A stretch of 64,000 nucleotides of DNA from Kluyvera genomosp. 3 (lineage in GTDB: Bacteria; Pseudomonadota; Gammaproteobacteria; Enterobacterales; Enterobacteriaceae). The notes beneath the pieces were generated by a model. That model was not told where the DNA came from, searched no databases, and saw only the letters and a program-made list of their open reading frames with translations. Below, piece after piece: positions 1 through 10,280 of this stretch (position 1 is the first letter of the stretch; the number at the start of each line of letters is the position of its first letter). The translations under genes and the position numbers were made by a program. Location: assembly GCA_002211745.1 (NCBI GenBank), contig CP022114.1, positions 1,892,645 through 1,956,644 of the forward strand. The letters run 5' to 3'.

Positions 1-1
1 A

Positions 2-448
2 ATCGTGGCGATTACGTTGGGCATTGTGGCACAAGCGCCGTTGCTCAATCAGGTACTGATTTTATCCGGCATCGCGCTGTTGGTGACCGTGGGCGTCTAC
101 GGCATTGTCGGGGTGATCGTCAAGCTGGATGATATGGGTTACTGGCTGGCCGAGAAGCGCAGCGTGCTGGCGCAAGGGCTGGGAAAAGGCCTGCTGGTGG
201 TAGCGCCGTGGCTGATGAAAACGCTCTCGGTGGTGGGAACGCTGGCGATGTTTCTGGTGGGCGGCGGCATTGTGGTTCACGGCGTAGCGCCGTTGCATCA
301 TGCCATTGAAGGTTTTGCCCAGCAGCAGTCGGTGTGGTTGGCCATGGCGTTGCCAACGCTGGCAAACCTGGTCTTGGGATTTATCATTGGCGCCGTGGTG
401 TTGGCCGCGGTGAATCTCATTGCCCGTTTGCGTAAAAAGTCGGCATAA
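2..448 (+). CDS. yedI: YedI family inner-membrane protein (DUF808), C-terminal part
   Basis: This is the last 148 residues of a multi-pass membrane protein; the reading frame is open from the first bases, so the start lies outside the window. Four hydrophobic stretches are separated by short loops, one carrying [12 protein letters not shown], and the end is basic (ARLRKKSA). The sequence fits the C-terminal half of YedI, a DUF808 protein of about 305 residues with no proven function. Its place next to yodC and dgcQ matches E. coli gene order. The identification rests on family resemblance and context. The function is unknown. Confidence 0.85.
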   Translation: MVAITLGIVAQAPLLNQVLILSGIALLVTVGVYGIVGVIVKLDDMGYWLAEKRSVLAQGLGKGLLVVAPWLMKTLSVVGTLAMFLVGGGIVVHGVAPLHHAIEGFAQQQSVWLAMALPTLANLVLGFIIGAVVLAAVNLIARLRKKSA

Positions 449-525
449 ATAATCCAATTCCGCTACGCAAAGAGGGCGTGACCAGGCTAATGTAAAACTG
501 TTTCACCCTGATACCGGAGGCAATA

Positions 526-708
526 ATGGTCTTTTTGGTCAGTGATGAAGTCCGGCCCAAAAACGGTGGGCCGCGGATGGTGGTAACCGGTTATGCCAGC
601 GGTATGGTGGAGTGTCGTTGGTATGATGGTTTCGGCGTCAAACGGGAAGCATTCCGTGAAGATGAGCTGATTCCCGGCGCCATCCATCAGCAAGAACAGG
701 CATCATAA
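526..708 (+). CDS. yodC: YodC, small DUF2158 protein
   Basis: A 60-residue soluble protein starting MVFLVSDEVRPKNGGPRM and containing VTGYASGMVECRWYDGFG, the hallmark of the YodC/DUF2158 family. Its length equals that of E. coli YodC. A good ribosome site (CCGGAGG) lies 6 bases before ATG 526. The fold is expected to be a small beta barrel. No function is established. A strong intrinsic terminator follows directly, so it forms its own unit or ends one that begins upstream. Confidence 0.92.
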   Translation: MVFLVSDEVRPKNGGPRMVVTGYASGMVECRWYDGFGVKREAFREDELIPGAIHQQEQAS

Positions 709-718
709 CCGTGTTTAC

Positions 719-742
719 GCCCGGCATTTGCCGGGCGTTTTA
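719..742 (+). terminator. Intrinsic terminator after yodC
   Basis: Arms GCCCGGCA (719-726) and TGCCGGGC (729-736) pair perfectly around a 2-base spacer and are followed by GTTTTA. It lies 10 bases after the yodC stop codon. Confidence 0.85.
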
Positions 743-853
743 GACCCGATCTTATCGGGCTCTTTGTCGTAGAGCAGTGTAATGGAGCAGCATGAATTTT
801 CAGCAACGCAGTAGTGGGATGTGGGATGGTTCTGTGAGTATCAGGAGGCCAAT

Positions 854-2554
854 GTGCGTCCCTTGACCGCCACCACGGCGGCTTCGTCAGGATGGTGGGC
901 GCGGCTCACGCGTCGGGTTAGCCCGAACGTGTAGTGAATATCTGCTTTCTGGTGGTGCTGTTCTTCTCCACGTTGCTGACCTGGCGCGAAACCATCGTGC
1001 TGGAGGATGCGTATATCTCCAGCCAGCGCAATAACCTGAAAAACGTCGCCAACGACATGGACGCGCAGCTGCAGTTCAACACTGACCGCTTGCTGTTTTT
1101 TCGCAACGGTATGGAATCCGCGCTTCAGGTGCCTCTGGCCTTTGAAGTGTTGCGCACCGCTGAGCAGGAGTTTGAGCGCAAGCGTGCGTTCGCCGACTGG
1201 CGGATCTCGCTAAACAACAACCGTACGTTGCCGCTGAACGGCGTCTCGGATAACTTCGTCAAACACACCAATCTCCTGTCGCGTGATAACTCGCTGTTGG
1301 GCAACGAGTTTATGGCCGCCATCGAACTGGGCTATCTGCTACGCCTTTCTTCCATTACGCGTCAGCATCTTTCCCGTTTTGAAACCCATATGCTGTACGT
1401 TTCGCGCGCCGGGTTCTACCTCAGCACCGAACAGAATCAGGGCAATGGTATCACCGAGTACTATTACAGCCTGGCGACCAGCCCATGGTTTATCCAGCAG
1501 TCACAGCGAGATAACCCGGGCGCGGTGTGAAATGGCACACCAGCTTCAACCGCGATAAAGTGCCGGTAGCCCAGATGGTCACCGCCTCTGTACCGCTCGA
1601 TTACGATCACTACTGGTTTGGCGTGTTGGCCATTCAGCTGTCGGTTAACGAAATGACCCAGTTCCTGATGCAGTCTGTCGAAGGGGAGGAAGAGGGGAAT
1701 ATCAGCTCTACGATCGCCGAATGAATCTGATTGCTTCATCCGAAGAGGAGCCGCAAAAACGCACGCAGCTTTCGCAAGAGATTCAGGCGCAGCTGGCCTA
1801 TGCCTACGAGCACGATAACGAAGGGAGCGTGCGCCAGCTTTCCCGCTACATCAGCTGGGAAAAACTGCGCAATTTCGACGGCGTGTTGTTGCGCATTCAC
1901 AGCCTGGAGGAAGGGATCCGCGGCGACTTTGGCAGCATCAGTATCGCGCTAACCCTTTTGTGGATACTGTTTACCTCCATGCTGCTTATCTCCTGGGCCG
2001 TCATCCGCCGCATGGTACGCAATATGTCGTCGCTACAGGATTCGCTGGAGTGGCGCGCCTGGCACGATATGTTGACCCGTCTGTATAACCGTGCCGCGCT
2101 GTTTGAGCGAGCAGGTAAAGCGCTTGCCGTCAGCCAGCAGCGAGGGGCGCCGATGTCGGTGATTCAGCTGGATCTGGATCACTTCAAGCGTATCAACGAT
2201 CAATATGGCCATCAGGCCGGAGATCGGGTGCTTACCCATATTGGCCGGGTGATTATCAATAAAATTCGCAAATCGGATATTGCCGGACGCGTCGGCGGCG
2301 AAGAGTTCTGTATCGTGCTGCCGGAAACATCGCTGGAACAGGCGGTGGTTATCGCTGAACGCATTCGTGAGAGCATCTATAGCCGTGAAATTCTCATCAG
2401 CCGCAATCAGACGCTGCGGGTGAGCGCTTCGTTGGGAGTGTGCAGTAGCGAAGAGTTACAGCGCTATGATTTCCAGCACCTTCAGTCGATTGCTGACGGT
2501 CGGCTGTATCAGGCTAAACAGGGCGGGCGTAATCGGGTGTGTGCGGAAGGCTGA
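854..2554 (+). CDS. dgcQ: Membrane-anchored diguanylate cyclase DgcQ (three frame breaks)
   Basis: Makes cyclic di-GMP from two GTP and is tied to cellulose and biofilm control in E. coli. It has an N-terminal membrane helix ([16 protein letters not shown]), a periplasmic CHASE7-like sensor region, a second helix ([19 protein letters not shown]) and a C-terminal GGDEF domain. The signature here is GGEEF, preceded five residues earlier by RKSD, an RxxD inhibitory site, so the cyclase should be active and feedback-inhibited. I prefer GTG 854, which has AGGAGG at 843-848. The frame breaks near 930, 1527 and 1695; at 1695 one added G in a GGGG run restores the YQLYDRR stretch expected for the family. 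I judge the breaks to be sequence errors. The alternative is a decaying gene. Confidence 0.85.
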
Positions 2555-2776
2555 TTACGTAGGCCATAGCAGCGAAAATCATAAATTTAGCTTATGGATA
2601 AGTATTGTAATCAGAATAATCCCAAAACATTAACAATGATTCCGTTTAGAGGAAGTTGCCATCTGATTGATTTATATCGATGTTCTTAAAAGAAGAAACA
2701 ATGCGTGACGGAGAGGTCATATGTATTTATTAGGTGAATAATTCTTGTCATTCAACATAAACAACGATAATGTTTC

Positions 2777-2866
2777 ACCACGTCAGGTTTCCTGATGTAA
2801 CGAATATTTCAATGCTTCTTGCTTCGGCAAGGTTGATCCCGACGCAGACGTGTCGGGATTTTTTTG
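2777..2866 (+). ncRNA. dsrA: DsrA small regulatory RNA
   Basis: The roughly 90-base segment follows E. coli DsrA closely: a 5' stem region (CACGTCAGGTTTCCTGATG), then TAACGAAT and GCTTCTTGCTTCGGCAAG (the TTCTTGCTT core that pairs with rpoS and hns mRNAs), then the terminator hairpin ATCCCGAC/GTCGGGAT with a T run ending at 2866. A GATAAT -10 element at 2766-2771 sits about 6 bases before the inferred start. In E. coli DsrA acts with Hfq to raise RpoS and lower H-NS at low temperature. Its location near rcsA and dgcQ is also conserved. Confidence 0.93.
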
Positions 2867-2869
2867 CCT

Positions 2870-3440
<571 letters not shown>

Positions 3441-3448
3441 TCGATCAT

Positions 3449-3474
3449 CTGGCGGTAGCCCTACCGCCAGTTTC
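3449..3474. terminator. Hairpin between convergent dsrB and rcsA
   Basis: CTGGCGGTAG (3449-3458) pairs with CTACCGCCAG (3461-3470), followed by TTTCC. It lies 8 bases after the dsrB stop and 15 bases beyond the rcsA stop, so it probably serves both genes. Confidence 0.7.
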
Positions 3475-3488
3475 CCTGCCTGGATATC

Positions 3489-4111
3489 CTAGCGCATATT
3501 GACGAAAATGCCCGAGGTGACATTTTCCGCCAGGCGCACAACATGATAAATAACCTGTTTGTTATGCGTTTTTATTTTCTTCTTAATATTACCCTTATGT
3601 GATGATACGGTTTTTGCTTTAATATTCATCTGATCGGAAATCTGAATCGTTCCCTGTCCGACATCCACATTTTCAGCATGCTTGATTCTGTCCTGCTTAA
3701 TGACAGAGTAGACATATTAGTTTGCTTTACGTCTGATTTTTCTTTTTTCAGATAATTCCCCAGAATGCTATCCAGGGTTTCCGGTTTTATCGATTTGGAA
3801 CTTATTAGCAGATTACTCCGCACCATCAGGTATTCGTCAAAATGAATATTGGCAATAGCCATAAAAACAATGAACAAAGTCCTGGGATGTTGATTAATGA
3901 TCTGCTTGATATGCAAGCTACTCTGCACATCGTGGATGAAGCAGTCCTCATTAATGAACACGACAGATGGATGACGAGTCGCGCAAACTTCTGTAAGTGC
4001 TTCTACGCTCTCAACATTGTCAATATCTCGTTTCTTCACTCCACGACTGGCCAGGTATCCGGTTAACCCTAGCCGCGTATAACTGCATAGATCCATAATA
4101 ATCGTTGACAT
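3489..4111 (-). CDS. rcsA: RcsA, capsule synthesis co-activator (one frame break)
   Basis: LuxR-type auxiliary regulator that joins RcsB to activate capsule genes and repress flhDC. The start [20 protein letters not shown] and the block [18 protein letters not shown] are nearly invariant in RcsA, and the C-terminal helix-turn-helix follows [14 protein letters not shown]. The frame breaks near 3658; adding one base in a GG pair restores [20 protein letters not shown] and a normal end (GIFVNMR). The repaired length is 207 residues, as in E. coli. It lies downstream of fliR on the same strand. Taken as read it would lack its DNA-binding domain. I think this is a sequence error. Confidence 0.9.
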
Positions 4112-4357
4112 GGCATACCCTCACTCAATGCGTAACGATAATTAACCCATTACCCTCGAACTTCATCGTCGCAGCGAACCTAATGAAAATAAAAAATTGA
4201 GAATGAAGACGATCAGGCGGCATCAACTATCCCGTAAAGTTACGTATAATTTGCCAGGAATCATCTCAAAGTAAAGTAAATGTTAGGTTATGTGAAAGAC
4301 GTAAAAACAAATAACCCGCGCCAGCGATATGCTGGTAGATGTTTTTGCAAATTTACT

Positions 4358-4372
4358 TTAGGAATTTCCTCA
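4358..4372 (-). promoter_or_regulatory. Candidate RcsAB box upstream of rcsA
   Basis: On the minus strand this reads TGAGGAAATTCCTAA, close to the RcsAB consensus TaAGaatatTCcTA. It lies about 250 bases before the rcsA start and just past the fliR stop. E. coli rcsA is autoregulated through such a box and has a long leader. The assignment is by pattern only. Confidence 0.5.
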
Positions 4373-4389
4373 TAATAACCTGGAGGGTA

Positions 4390-5184
4390 CTATGGAGAAT
4401 TTATACGTGGTAACTCACTGATAATATCAGCTAATAGATCAAATATTTCGCTAAATAAGTGTTCACAGAAGGGGGCCACTAATGGCATTAACGCCGCCAT
4501 CAGCATAATGCCGACGGTCAGGGTGATGGGGAAGCCGATAACAAACACCGACAGCTGTGGGGTCATGCGGTTCAGCATCCCGAGCGCCAGGTTAACGGTC
4601 AGCAGTAGGGTAATGATCGGCAGCGCAAGCATGAGACCGTTGAGGAAAATCATGCCGCCCGCGCGGGCGAGCGCGAGAAACGCATTGCTGTTAATGGGCT
4701 CACCGCCGATAGGCAACGTGTGGAAGGTGTCGACCAGCAGTGAAATCAGCCACAGATGGCCGTTGAAGACCAGGAACAGCAGCATGGCCAGCATATCGAG
4801 AATGCGCGCCAGTACCGGCATGTTGAGATTGCTGCCCGGATCGACAAAGGTCGCGAACGAGAGACCCATTTGCAGGCCCACAATCTCGCCGCAGGTTCGT
4901 ACGGCGGCAAAGGCAAACTGCATCGTAAAGCCTAGCGCGATGCCGATGAGGATTTGTTGTAACGCCAGCCAGAGCGCGTTGGCGGAAAAAATCGGCACAT
5001 CGACCGGCGGCAGCGAAGGGGCAATGACGAAGGTGATAATAATCCCCAAACCGACTTTCACCCGTTTAGGCACAGAGCGTTCACTGAGTATCGGCGCGGT
5101 GGTGATCAGCGCCAGCACGCGCAGCAACGGCCAGAAGTAGAGGCCGAGCCATGAAACCCACTGGTCGCTGGTCATGTGAAGCAT
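4390..5184 (-). CDS. fliR: FliR, flagellar export gate protein
   Basis: Inner-membrane component of the flagellar type III export gate, which forms the FliP5-FliQ4-FliR1 core. It has 264 residues and several long hydrophobic segments, and is almost colinear with E. coli FliR (261), including [16 protein letters not shown] and [19 protein letters not shown]. It is intact. It ends the fliLMNOPQR set, starting 5 bases after the fliQ stop. The C-terminal tail (SELPRINSP) is slightly longer than usual. Confidence 0.96.
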   Translation of the reverse strand: MLHMTSDQWVSWLGLYFWPLLRVLALITTAPILSERSVPKRVKVGLGIIITFVIAPSLPPVDVPIFSANALWLALQQILIGIALGFTMQFAFAAVRTCGEIVGLQMGLSFATFVDPGSNLNMPVLARILDMLAMLLFLVFNGHLWLISLLVDTFHTLPIGGEPINSNAFLALARAGGMIFLNGLMLALPIITLLLTVNLALGMLNRMTPQLSVFVIGFPITLTVGIMLMAALMPLVAPFCEHLFSEIFDLLADIISELPRINSP

Positions 5185-5189
5185 AATGC

Positions 5190-5458
5190 TTAACCGATGA
5201 TGTAGGGCAGGTTGCTAAACAACGTGCGTACATAGTCAAGCAGCAGATTCAGCATCCACGGCCCGGCGACGATGATCGCGATAAACACGGCGATAATTTT
5301 GGGATAAACGACAGCGTCATTTCGTTAATCTGCGTGGCCGCTTGCAGAATACTGATAATCAGACCGGTGACCAGCGAGACCAAAAGCAGCGGTGCCGCCA
5401 GAGCCAGCGCCACTTTCATCGCCTCGGTGCCCATCATCATGACGGATTCAGGGGTCAT
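5190..5458 (-). CDS. fliQ: FliQ, flagellar export gate protein (one frame break)
   Basis: Small inner-membrane helical-hairpin protein of the export gate. It starts [18 protein letters not shown] and has two hydrophobic segments. Reading breaks near 5300 in the TTTTGGG stretch. Adding one base restores [13 protein letters not shown] and the usual end [10 protein letters not shown], giving 89 residues exactly as in E. coli. It lies between fliP and fliR. The break is most likely a sequence error because the downstream frame is perfectly conserved. Confidence 0.93.
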
Positions 5459-5466
5459 GGTACTCC

Positions 5467-6202
5467 TTAACTGTAAAAACTCTGCGCCAACGAACCGACC
5501 AGTAACTGCCAGCCATCGACCAACACAAACAGCATCAGCTTGAAGGGCAGGGCAATGGTCGCGGGCGGTACCATCATCATCCCAGCGCCATCAGCACACT
5601 GGCAATGACCAGGTCGATAATCAGAAACGGTATAAAAATAGTGAAGCCAATCTGGAAAGCGGTTTTCAGCTCGCTGGTGACGTAGGCGGGCAGCAGAATG
5701 CGCATCGGCACGGCTTCCGGGCCTTGAATCGGTGCGCTGTTGGCCAGCCGGGCAAACAGCGCCAGGTCGGCTTCGCGTGTCTGGCGCAGCATAAATTCAC
5801 GCAGCGGTTGCGCGCCTTTATCTAACGCCTCCTGCATGGTGATTTTATCTTCGCTAAACGGCTGATACGCGTCGGTATAAACTTTATCAATCACCGGCGA
5901 CATAATAAAAAAGGTGAGAAACAGCGCCAGCCCAGCAGCACCTGGTTAGGCGGCGCGGACGGCGTACCCAGCGCGCTGCGGAGCAGGCCGAAGACGATGA
6001 TGATGCGCGTAAAGCTGGTCATCATGAGCAAAATCGCCGGGATAAAGGTCAGCGAGGTGATAAACACCAGCGTTTGGATCGGCAACGACCAGCTCTGCCC
6101 GCCGTTGGCCAGCGGCTGGCTGATTAAACCCGGAAGCTGAGCAAAGGCGGAAGGCGAGAGCAATAGCAACCCGCCCAGCGCGAGGGAATAAATACGGCGC
6201 AT
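5467..6202 (-). CDS. fliP: FliP, flagellar export gate protein (two frame breaks)
   Basis: Main subunit of the export gate. It has a cleavable signal peptide ([21 protein letters not shown]), then conserved [17 protein letters not shown], the periplasmic domain after MSPVID, and two C-terminal membrane segments ([16 protein letters not shown]). Breaks near 5932 and 5580 are both repaired by one G in a GGG run, giving [12 protein letters not shown] and MALGMMMVPP. The repaired length is 245 residues, equal to E. coli. Its start overlaps the fliO stop (TGATG). Confidence 0.94.
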
Positions 6203-6639
6203 CAGGATCTCCCGGGACGCTTAAGCATGTTTTTCATCAGTGAAGCAAATTCCGGCGCGTTAGCCTGCGGCGGCGGGTTTTCCGGCGGCGCTGGCGGCAG
6301 GGTATGCAGCAGCGTTACCTGCTGGGCGGTGACGCCCAGCACCAGCCGCGCATCCTCGACGTTCACAATCACCACCCGCTCACGCGCCCCTAACGATGCG
6401 CTGGCGCTCACCTTCAGGCCGCTGCTGCTTCGGCCCTGCACGGTACCGGGCAGAACGCGTTTAATGACCCACGCGGCGGCCAGAATCAGCACGATAATGC
6501 CCAGTAGCGCGCCGCTCACCTGAATCAGCGGTGAAGTCGTCGGTTCATTGGCGTGCGCTACCGTCACCGGCGTGGTGGTGTGGCTCGCCGGCGCAGCGTG
6601 CGATGGTGTTACTACAGGCGCGGAGTGGGTTGCGCTCAT
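6202..6639 (-). CDS. fliO: FliO, export gate assembly factor
   Basis: A bitopic membrane protein that helps assemble FliP. It has 145 residues: a long Thr/Ala/Pro-rich N-terminal extension, one membrane helix ([20 protein letters not shown]) and a cytoplasmic domain with [20 protein letters not shown]. It is intact and longer than E. coli FliO (about 121), with the difference in the periplasmic N-terminus. It lies between fliN and fliP. Confidence 0.93.
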   Translation of the reverse strand: MSATHSAPVVTPSHAAPASHTTTPVTVAHANEPTTSPLIQVSGALLGIIVLILAAAWVIKRVLPGTVQGRSSSGLKVSASASLGARERVVIVNVEDARLVLGVTAQQVTLLHTLPPAPPENPPPQANAPEFASLMKNMLKRPGRS

Positions 6640-6640
6640 A

Positions 6641-7054
6641 TCAGCGGCTCAGACGGCGCATGCGTTCTGACGGCGTGATGATGTCGGTAATGCGAACGCC
6701 GTATTTATCGGCAACCACCACCACTTCACCTTGCGCTATCAAATAGCCGTTAATCAGAATATCCAGCGGTTCACCGGCCAGACCGTCCAGCGCCACCACC
6801 GAACCTTGCGTCAGACGCAGCAGCTCTTTGATGGTCATGCGCGTGCGGCCTAACTCCACGGTCAGCTTGACCGGGATATCCATAATTAGGTCGATATCCT
6901 GCAACGTACCGCTGACATCACCGCCGCCCAACTGTTGGAAGACCGCGTCGGCGGCGCTTTTTCCGGAGGTGGATTTTTGCTCGTTCAGCGCTTCAGCCCA
7001 CAGATCGTCCACGGATCCGCTGTTGTCATCGGGTGGAGTATTCATATCACTCAT
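6641..7054 (-). CDS. fliN: FliN, flagellar switch protein
   Basis: C-ring switch protein of 137 residues. The variable acidic N-terminus is followed by the SpoA domain (IPVKLTVELGRTRMTIKELL, then LDILINGYLIAQGEVVVV). It is intact. Its start overlaps the fliM stop by ATGA. It partners with FliM and FliG in torque switching and docks the FliH-FliI export complex. Confidence 0.97.
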   Translation of the reverse strand: MSDMNTPPDDNSGSVDDLWAEALNEQKSTSGKSAADAVFQQLGGGDVSGTLQDIDLIMDIPVKLTVELGRTRMTIKELLRLTQGSVVALDGLAGEPLDILINGYLIAQGEVVVVADKYGVRITDIITPSERMRRLSR

Positions 7055-8054
7055 TTGGGCTGTTCCTCGTTCAGCGAATTCAAAATCGGGTTGATCAAAT
7101 GTTCTACGCGCAGCGCATACTGGCCGTTCACGGTGCCGTACTGGCTGGTTAACACCGGTACGCCGTCGACGTGAGCGATAATGCGGTCTGGCTTGTCAAT
7201 CGGCAGAACGTCACCGGGTTTAAGTTTGAGTATCTGTGACAAACGCAGCGAGATATCGGCGAAATTCGCCACCAGTTCCAGCTCGGAATGCTGCACCTGG
7301 CGTACCAGGTTCTCGCGCCAGTTTTGGTCCTCGTGGCGTGAGTTTTCCAGCGGCGGGTTGACCAGCAGTTCGCGCAGCGGTTCAATCATGCTGAACGGCA
7401 GGCAAATGTTAAATTCGCCGGTCAGGTTGCCGATTTCCACGTGGAATGGCGTGTTCACCACGATATCGTTCGGTGAGGTGGTAATGTTGGTGAACTTCAC
7501 CTGCATCTCCGAACGGACGTACTCCACCTCCAGCGGGTTAATCGCTTTCCAGGCATCGCTATAGCCTTCCAGCGCCAGCTTGAGCATGCGGTTAATCACC
7601 CGCTGCTCGGTATGGGTGAATTCACGTCCCTCAACCTTGGTCGGGAAGCGACCGTCGCCGCCGAACAGGTTGTCCACCGCGATAAACACCAGGCTTGGCG
7701 AGAACACCACCAGGCCGGTACCGCGCAGCGGCTTAAGGTGAATCAGGTTGAGGTTGGTCGGCACCGGCAGGTTACGGGCAAACTCGTGGTAGGGCTGAAT
7801 GCGGATCGCCCCCACGGTAATGTCCGGGCTACGACGCAGCAGGTTGAATAACCCCATACGGAAGTGGCGGGCGAAACGCTCGTTAATAATCTCCAGCGCC
7901 TGCAGTCGCTCACGGACCACGCGGCGCTGGGTATTGGGGTCGTAGGGCGAATGTCATCTTCGCCCGTCGCGCCCGCCAGCGGTTCACTTGATTTGTCGCT
8001 GTCGCCGTTTAACAGCGCATCGATTTCGGCCTGAGAAAGAATACTGTCGCCCAT
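7051..8054 (-). CDS. fliM: FliM, flagellar switch protein (one frame break)
   Basis: C-ring protein that binds phosphorylated CheY through its N-terminal peptide; ILSQAEIDALLNG is plainly visible after the start MGDS at 8054. The middle CheC-like domain and C-terminal SpoA domain follow. The frame breaks near 7943 at DIRP; one added base gives RPYDPNTQRRVVRERLQALE. The repaired length is 334 residues, exactly that of E. coli. ATGA overlap with fliN and 4 bases from fliL show translational coupling. Confidence 0.95.
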
Positions 8055-8058
8055 GGCT

Positions 8059-8525
8059 CTACCGCAGAATAAAGGCAGTGTACAGAACGTCGGTAACGTT
8101 CTGTTTCGGCTGACCGGCAATTAACGGAGCGCTCAGCGTCTCTTTAATATCGTTTGCGAGCTGTTTTTTGCCTTCGTCTGTTGCCAGTTTAGTCGCATCC
8201 TGACGCGACAACAGCAGCAGCATGCGGCTGCGCACTTCCGGCAGATAGTCGTTCAGACGGGCGCGGTCAGCTTCGGACTTCATGCGCAGCGTGATGCCCA
8301 CGTACAGCACGCGATCGGCATCGCCCAGGTTGACGGTGAAGGTATCCAGCGGGAAAAAGACCGGTGCGGCCGGCGGCGGCGCTTCTTTTGGCGCGGCCGG
8401 GCGTTCTGATGCTCAATGCGCCAGTAGCTGTAACCTGCTGTGGCGCAGGCGGCGAGCGTTACCAGCACCAAAAGTGGGATCCAGAGCGAGCGTTTGCTCT
8501 TTTTATTGATAGCGGTGTCAGTCAT
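8059..8525 (-). CDS. fliL: FliL, basal-body-associated protein (one frame break)
   Basis: Single-span membrane protein near the stator that supports motor torque and swarming. It has a basic start ([15 protein letters not shown]), one membrane helix ([20 protein letters not shown]), a Pro/Ala-rich linker and a periplasmic domain ending [10 protein letters not shown]. The frame breaks near 8398 inside the linker. One added G restores [19 protein letters not shown] and gives 155 residues (E. coli 154). It begins the fliLMNOPQR run. Confidence 0.93.
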
Positions 8526-8629
8526 CTGATGCGGTCTTCCTTTTTACTACTGCTTATCCAATGATTATCCCGCCTCCCGCGCCGGTCAAAGCGTGGAAAA
8601 GACGGGAATAATCGTGTTACCTCTGGCGT

Positions 8630-9819
8630 TTAAGCGAAGATATCTACCGCGTTATCGCCGCGAGAGACGGCGTGCAGGGCGGCAGGGACGGCCAGCATCT
8701 CAGCGTCGTCCTGAGCATCGCTGGCGTTGGCGTCAGCGCGCGAGGCGAACGATTGCTGGGAAGAGGGCTGCTGTTGCTGGCCCGCAAAGCCGTCGCTGCT
8801 GATATTGCTCTGGCCCAGTTGGATTCCGTTGTCTTCCAGTTGGCTGCGCAGCACTGGCAGAGCGGCTTCCAACGCCGCGCGTACGTGGCTGTGCGGCGAG
8901 GCCATTTGGATCTGCGCGAGGTTATCTTCCACCTTCAGCGTAATGTGTACCTGGCCTAACGACTCGGGTGCAGGCGCAGTTCGGCGGTTTGCTGGCCCTG
9001 ACGGGTAAACAGCGTGATGTGCTGGCTGACGTTCTGCTGCCAGTCCGGAGTACCAAGCTGGGCATGGACGTTGGCGCTGGCGGCCATCGGGCGGCCAGTG
9101 AACTGCTGCTCTGTGGCGAAATCGGCGACACCGTCGCCGTTGGCGCGGTTGGGCTTGGCGTGCTTTCCGCTTCTGCTTTCTGCGCCGGGATCACAAAGGC
9201 GGCGTCGGCGGATAGCGCACGGGCATCGGTTTGCGGTTGCGAGGCCGGAGCGCTTTTCACATCGATAAAACCGTCGGCTTTTGCTGAGTCACGTTTGAGT
9301 GGCGCGTTTAACGCGTTCAGCGTATCGCTGGTAGCGCTGGCGGTCGAATTCACCGCAGTCTGCGGGCTTGCGGCGGCGTGGGCAGCATAGCCATCAACGC
9401 ATTCAGGCTGCGCTGTTCGTCGTCGCTGAGTTTGTCCTCGTCGCTCTCTTTATCGCAGAGCTTATCCTTACCTGACGCTATTTCGCCTTTAAGGTGTGCC
9501 GCCAGCGAACTGAGCAGCGTTTGCGCGTCGCTTTGTTCGCTGATATCTGTCGCTTCACCAATCTCAGCGGTGGCGCGTGTCGCTTCCTGCTGTACCAGCC
9601 ATTCGGTGATGGATTGACCTTTCGCTTTGACATCGCGCAGCGCCGCCGCGTCCTCGCCGGACAGTTGGGCGATTTTGCCCGCGTTTGTTGCATCGCCGGC
9701 TTGCGTTAATGCACCCGCCAGCAGGGCCAGAAAATCCTCGGCGCCGCCTGCGGTTTTGGCTGCGGTATCGGCCCTGCGAGGCTTGCATCGCTGATGGCCA
9801 GGTTAGGCAGAGTGATCAT
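8630..9819 (-). CDS. fliK: FliK, hook-length control protein (about four frame breaks)
   Basis: Secreted molecular ruler that switches export from hook to filament proteins. The N-terminus is [13 protein letters not shown]; the middle is long, acidic and Ala/Thr/Pro-rich; the conserved C-terminal domain has QLGTPDWQQ..., [15 protein letters not shown] and [18 protein letters not shown] and ends NAVDIFA. Frame breaks lie near 9773, 9371, 9150 and 8963, and each needs one extra base. The start overlaps the fliJ stop (ATGA). FliK tolerates variation in its middle, so the two internal breaks are placed only approximately. Confidence 0.88.
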
Positions 9820-10259
9820 TCTGGTTTCCTCATGGTTGCTCGTTGGGCAAATTCATCCATCTTTTTCTGATCCAGACGGTTTTCCGCAAGCAGCTCCGCA
9901 GAGGCCTGCCGGTCCTGTAGCGTTTGCCATGCCTGCAAACGCTGTTTTTTCTCGCGCCAGAAGTTCAGCGCCTGTTCGACTTTGTTGTTCCACTGAATAA
10001 GCTGCTGACGATGCTGGTCAATGGCTTTTTCCAGTGTCTGAATAAACTGCTGGTAGTTTTGCCAGCGCAGGCTCGCGATCCCCTGCGTCATGTCGTTATT
10101 CAGGCTGTTCTGGTATTCAAGCTGATAGTCCATCAACATTTTGAGTTGTTCTTCCGCCTGCTGGCAGCCGCGTCGCATCTCGCCCAACACCAGAGCGGCG
10201 TTGTCGACATCGGTTTCTGCCAGTTCTTTAAGCGTTGCTAATGCACCGTGCTGCGCCAT
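9816..10259 (-). CDS. fliJ: FliJ, flagellar export chaperone
   Basis: A 147-residue, almost wholly helical coiled-coil protein, rich in Gln, Glu and Lys, starting [15 protein letters not shown]. It sits in the pore of the FliI hexamer and recycles export chaperones. It is intact and the same length as E. coli FliJ. Spacing to fliI is about 20 bases, and fliK overlaps by ATGA. Confidence 0.95.
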   Translation of the reverse strand: MAQHGALATLKELAETDVDNAALVLGEMRRGCQQAEEQLKMLMDYQLEYQNSLNNDMTQGIASLRWQNYQQFIQTLEKAIDQHRQQLIQWNNKVEQALNFWREKKQRLQAWQTLQDRQASAELLAENRLDQKKMDEFAQRATMRKPE

Positions 10260-10280
10260 ATTGGTGATCCTCTTGCTTCA

